A stretch of 64,000 bases of DNA, taken from Paraburkholderia podalyriae (GTDB lineage: Bacteria > Pseudomonadota > Gammaproteobacteria > Burkholderiales > Burkholderiaceae). Shown piece by piece: positions 63,623 to 64,000 of this stretch. The position numbers were made by a program, and so were the translations under genes. Position 1 is the stretch's first letter, and each line of letters begins with the position of its first letter. A model generated the notes under the pieces. That model had not been told where the DNA came from. It saw only the letters and a program-made list of their open reading frames with translations, and did not search any database. The stretch lies in contig NZ_VZQQ01000009.1 in assembly GCF_014397785.1 (NCBI RefSeq), forward strand, positions 1 to 64,000, given 5' to 3'.

Positions 63623-63765
63623 TCACTGCGTGCTGTGAGGCTTGAGCACCGTTGCCATGTATTCCGTCGCAAAGTCGACGAATGCCTTCACCCGGGCCGG
63701 CGTGACTTGCTCCGCAGTGAAATTCGTTGGTGTCGGTTGCGCAAAAAGTGTGCCTATGGGGGCTA
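63623..63765 (-). pseudogene. LysR-family regulator, C-terminal remnant
   Basis: About 45 codons read like the end of a LysR-type effector domain (TPARVKAFVDFATEYMATVL), closed by a TGA at 63623-63625. An in-frame stop lies upstream near 63766, and no helix-turn-helix is present. It is the tail of a deleted gene. Confidence 0.6.
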
Positions 63766-63804
63766 CTTAATCAGCGGACGCCGCCTGAAATGCATCGGGA
63801 CGTG

Positions 63805-63900
63805 CGCAGTATCGAGCGCGTCGCACATCAGCTCGAAGCCGGCATTGTCGGCATCAACGAAGGTGCACCCGCAAGCGAGGCTGGTTCACCCGGATCCCCT
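63805..63900 (+). pseudogene. Aldehyde dehydrogenase (SSADH-like) remnant
   Basis: About 30 codons match the segment near the end of succinate-semialdehyde dehydrogenases (ERVAHQLEAGIVGINEG), including the conserved GIVGINEG. Neither the catalytic cysteine region nor the true C-terminus is present, and the following residues no longer fit. It is the remnant of a lost gene. Confidence 0.6.
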
Positions 63901-64000
63901 GGGGATTACCAGACCCGTGCCGATTGCAGTCGAATCGCATAGTCGAGATGCAAGATGAAAATCACCCGCGCTCTGACGAGCAGCGCCTTCAGTTCCGCGT

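Overview
The window comes from a high-GC betaproteobacterial chromosome. The protein families and their wording (KfrA-type coiled-coil protein, tandem IclR regulators, BY-kinase EPS genes, UPF0182, DUF3303) point to Burkholderiaceae, most likely Paraburkholderia or Caballeronia. This is inference from family recognition; no 16S or housekeeping marker is present. No tRNA, rRNA, CRISPR array or intact mobile element was seen.

Layout. 0.3-4.7 kb: signalling, with a PAS-GGDEF-EAL protein whose membrane sensor half lies in another frame, and a Cache-type chemoreceptor. 5-9 kb: a Tat-exported family 28 glycosidase lipoprotein, a small hypothetical gene and a frameshifted DUF2252 gene. 9.1-14 kb: a LacI-controlled sugar ABC importer (regulator, binding protein, ATPase, permease) with a perfect TGAAACGTTTCA operator, followed by a patatin-like lipase. 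15.4-21.9 kb: a compact aspartate/asparagine operon (GltP/DctA-type symporter, two-domain Asp/Glu racemase, aspartase, secreted asparaginase) under a LysR regulator with a perfect palindrome in front of the operon. 22-23.5 kb: a KfrA-like coiled-coil DNA-binding protein.

24-41.4 kb is an exopolysaccharide island: two secreted clan-A glycosidases at its edges, Wzy-, Wzx- and Wzc-like proteins, a polysaccharide deacetylase, two tandem paralogous glycosyltransferases, a GT4 enzyme and an initiating sugar-phosphate transferase. Embedded in it is a tightly coupled three-gene operon: an SCO copper chaperone, a galactose-oxidase-like copper-radical oxidase fused to a ricin-type lectin domain, and a c-type cytochrome. 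All the copper and Tyr-Cys cofactor residues are conserved. I read this as a machine that oxidises the secreted polysaccharide, and it is the most interesting system in the window.

41.5-55.5 kb: a mixed region holding a 36-residue membrane protein, a secreted phosphoesterase with a hairpin at its ribosome binding site, a type II NADH dehydrogenase, a guanyl-RNase-like lipoprotein that has lost two catalytic residues, an NnrS remnant, a trypsin-like/PDZ protease paired with a pseudo-receiver LuxR regulator, UPF0182, DUF1810 and a virginiamycin-B-lyase-like propeller. 56-60.8 kb: an aromatic-type catabolic locus (FAD monooxygenase, DUF2783, two adjacent IclR regulators, an MBL-fold protein with an altered metal motif). 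60.8-64 kb: gene debris (DeoR, DUF2231/sorbosone dehydrogenase, LysR and aldehyde dehydrogenase fragments) among a few intact small genes.
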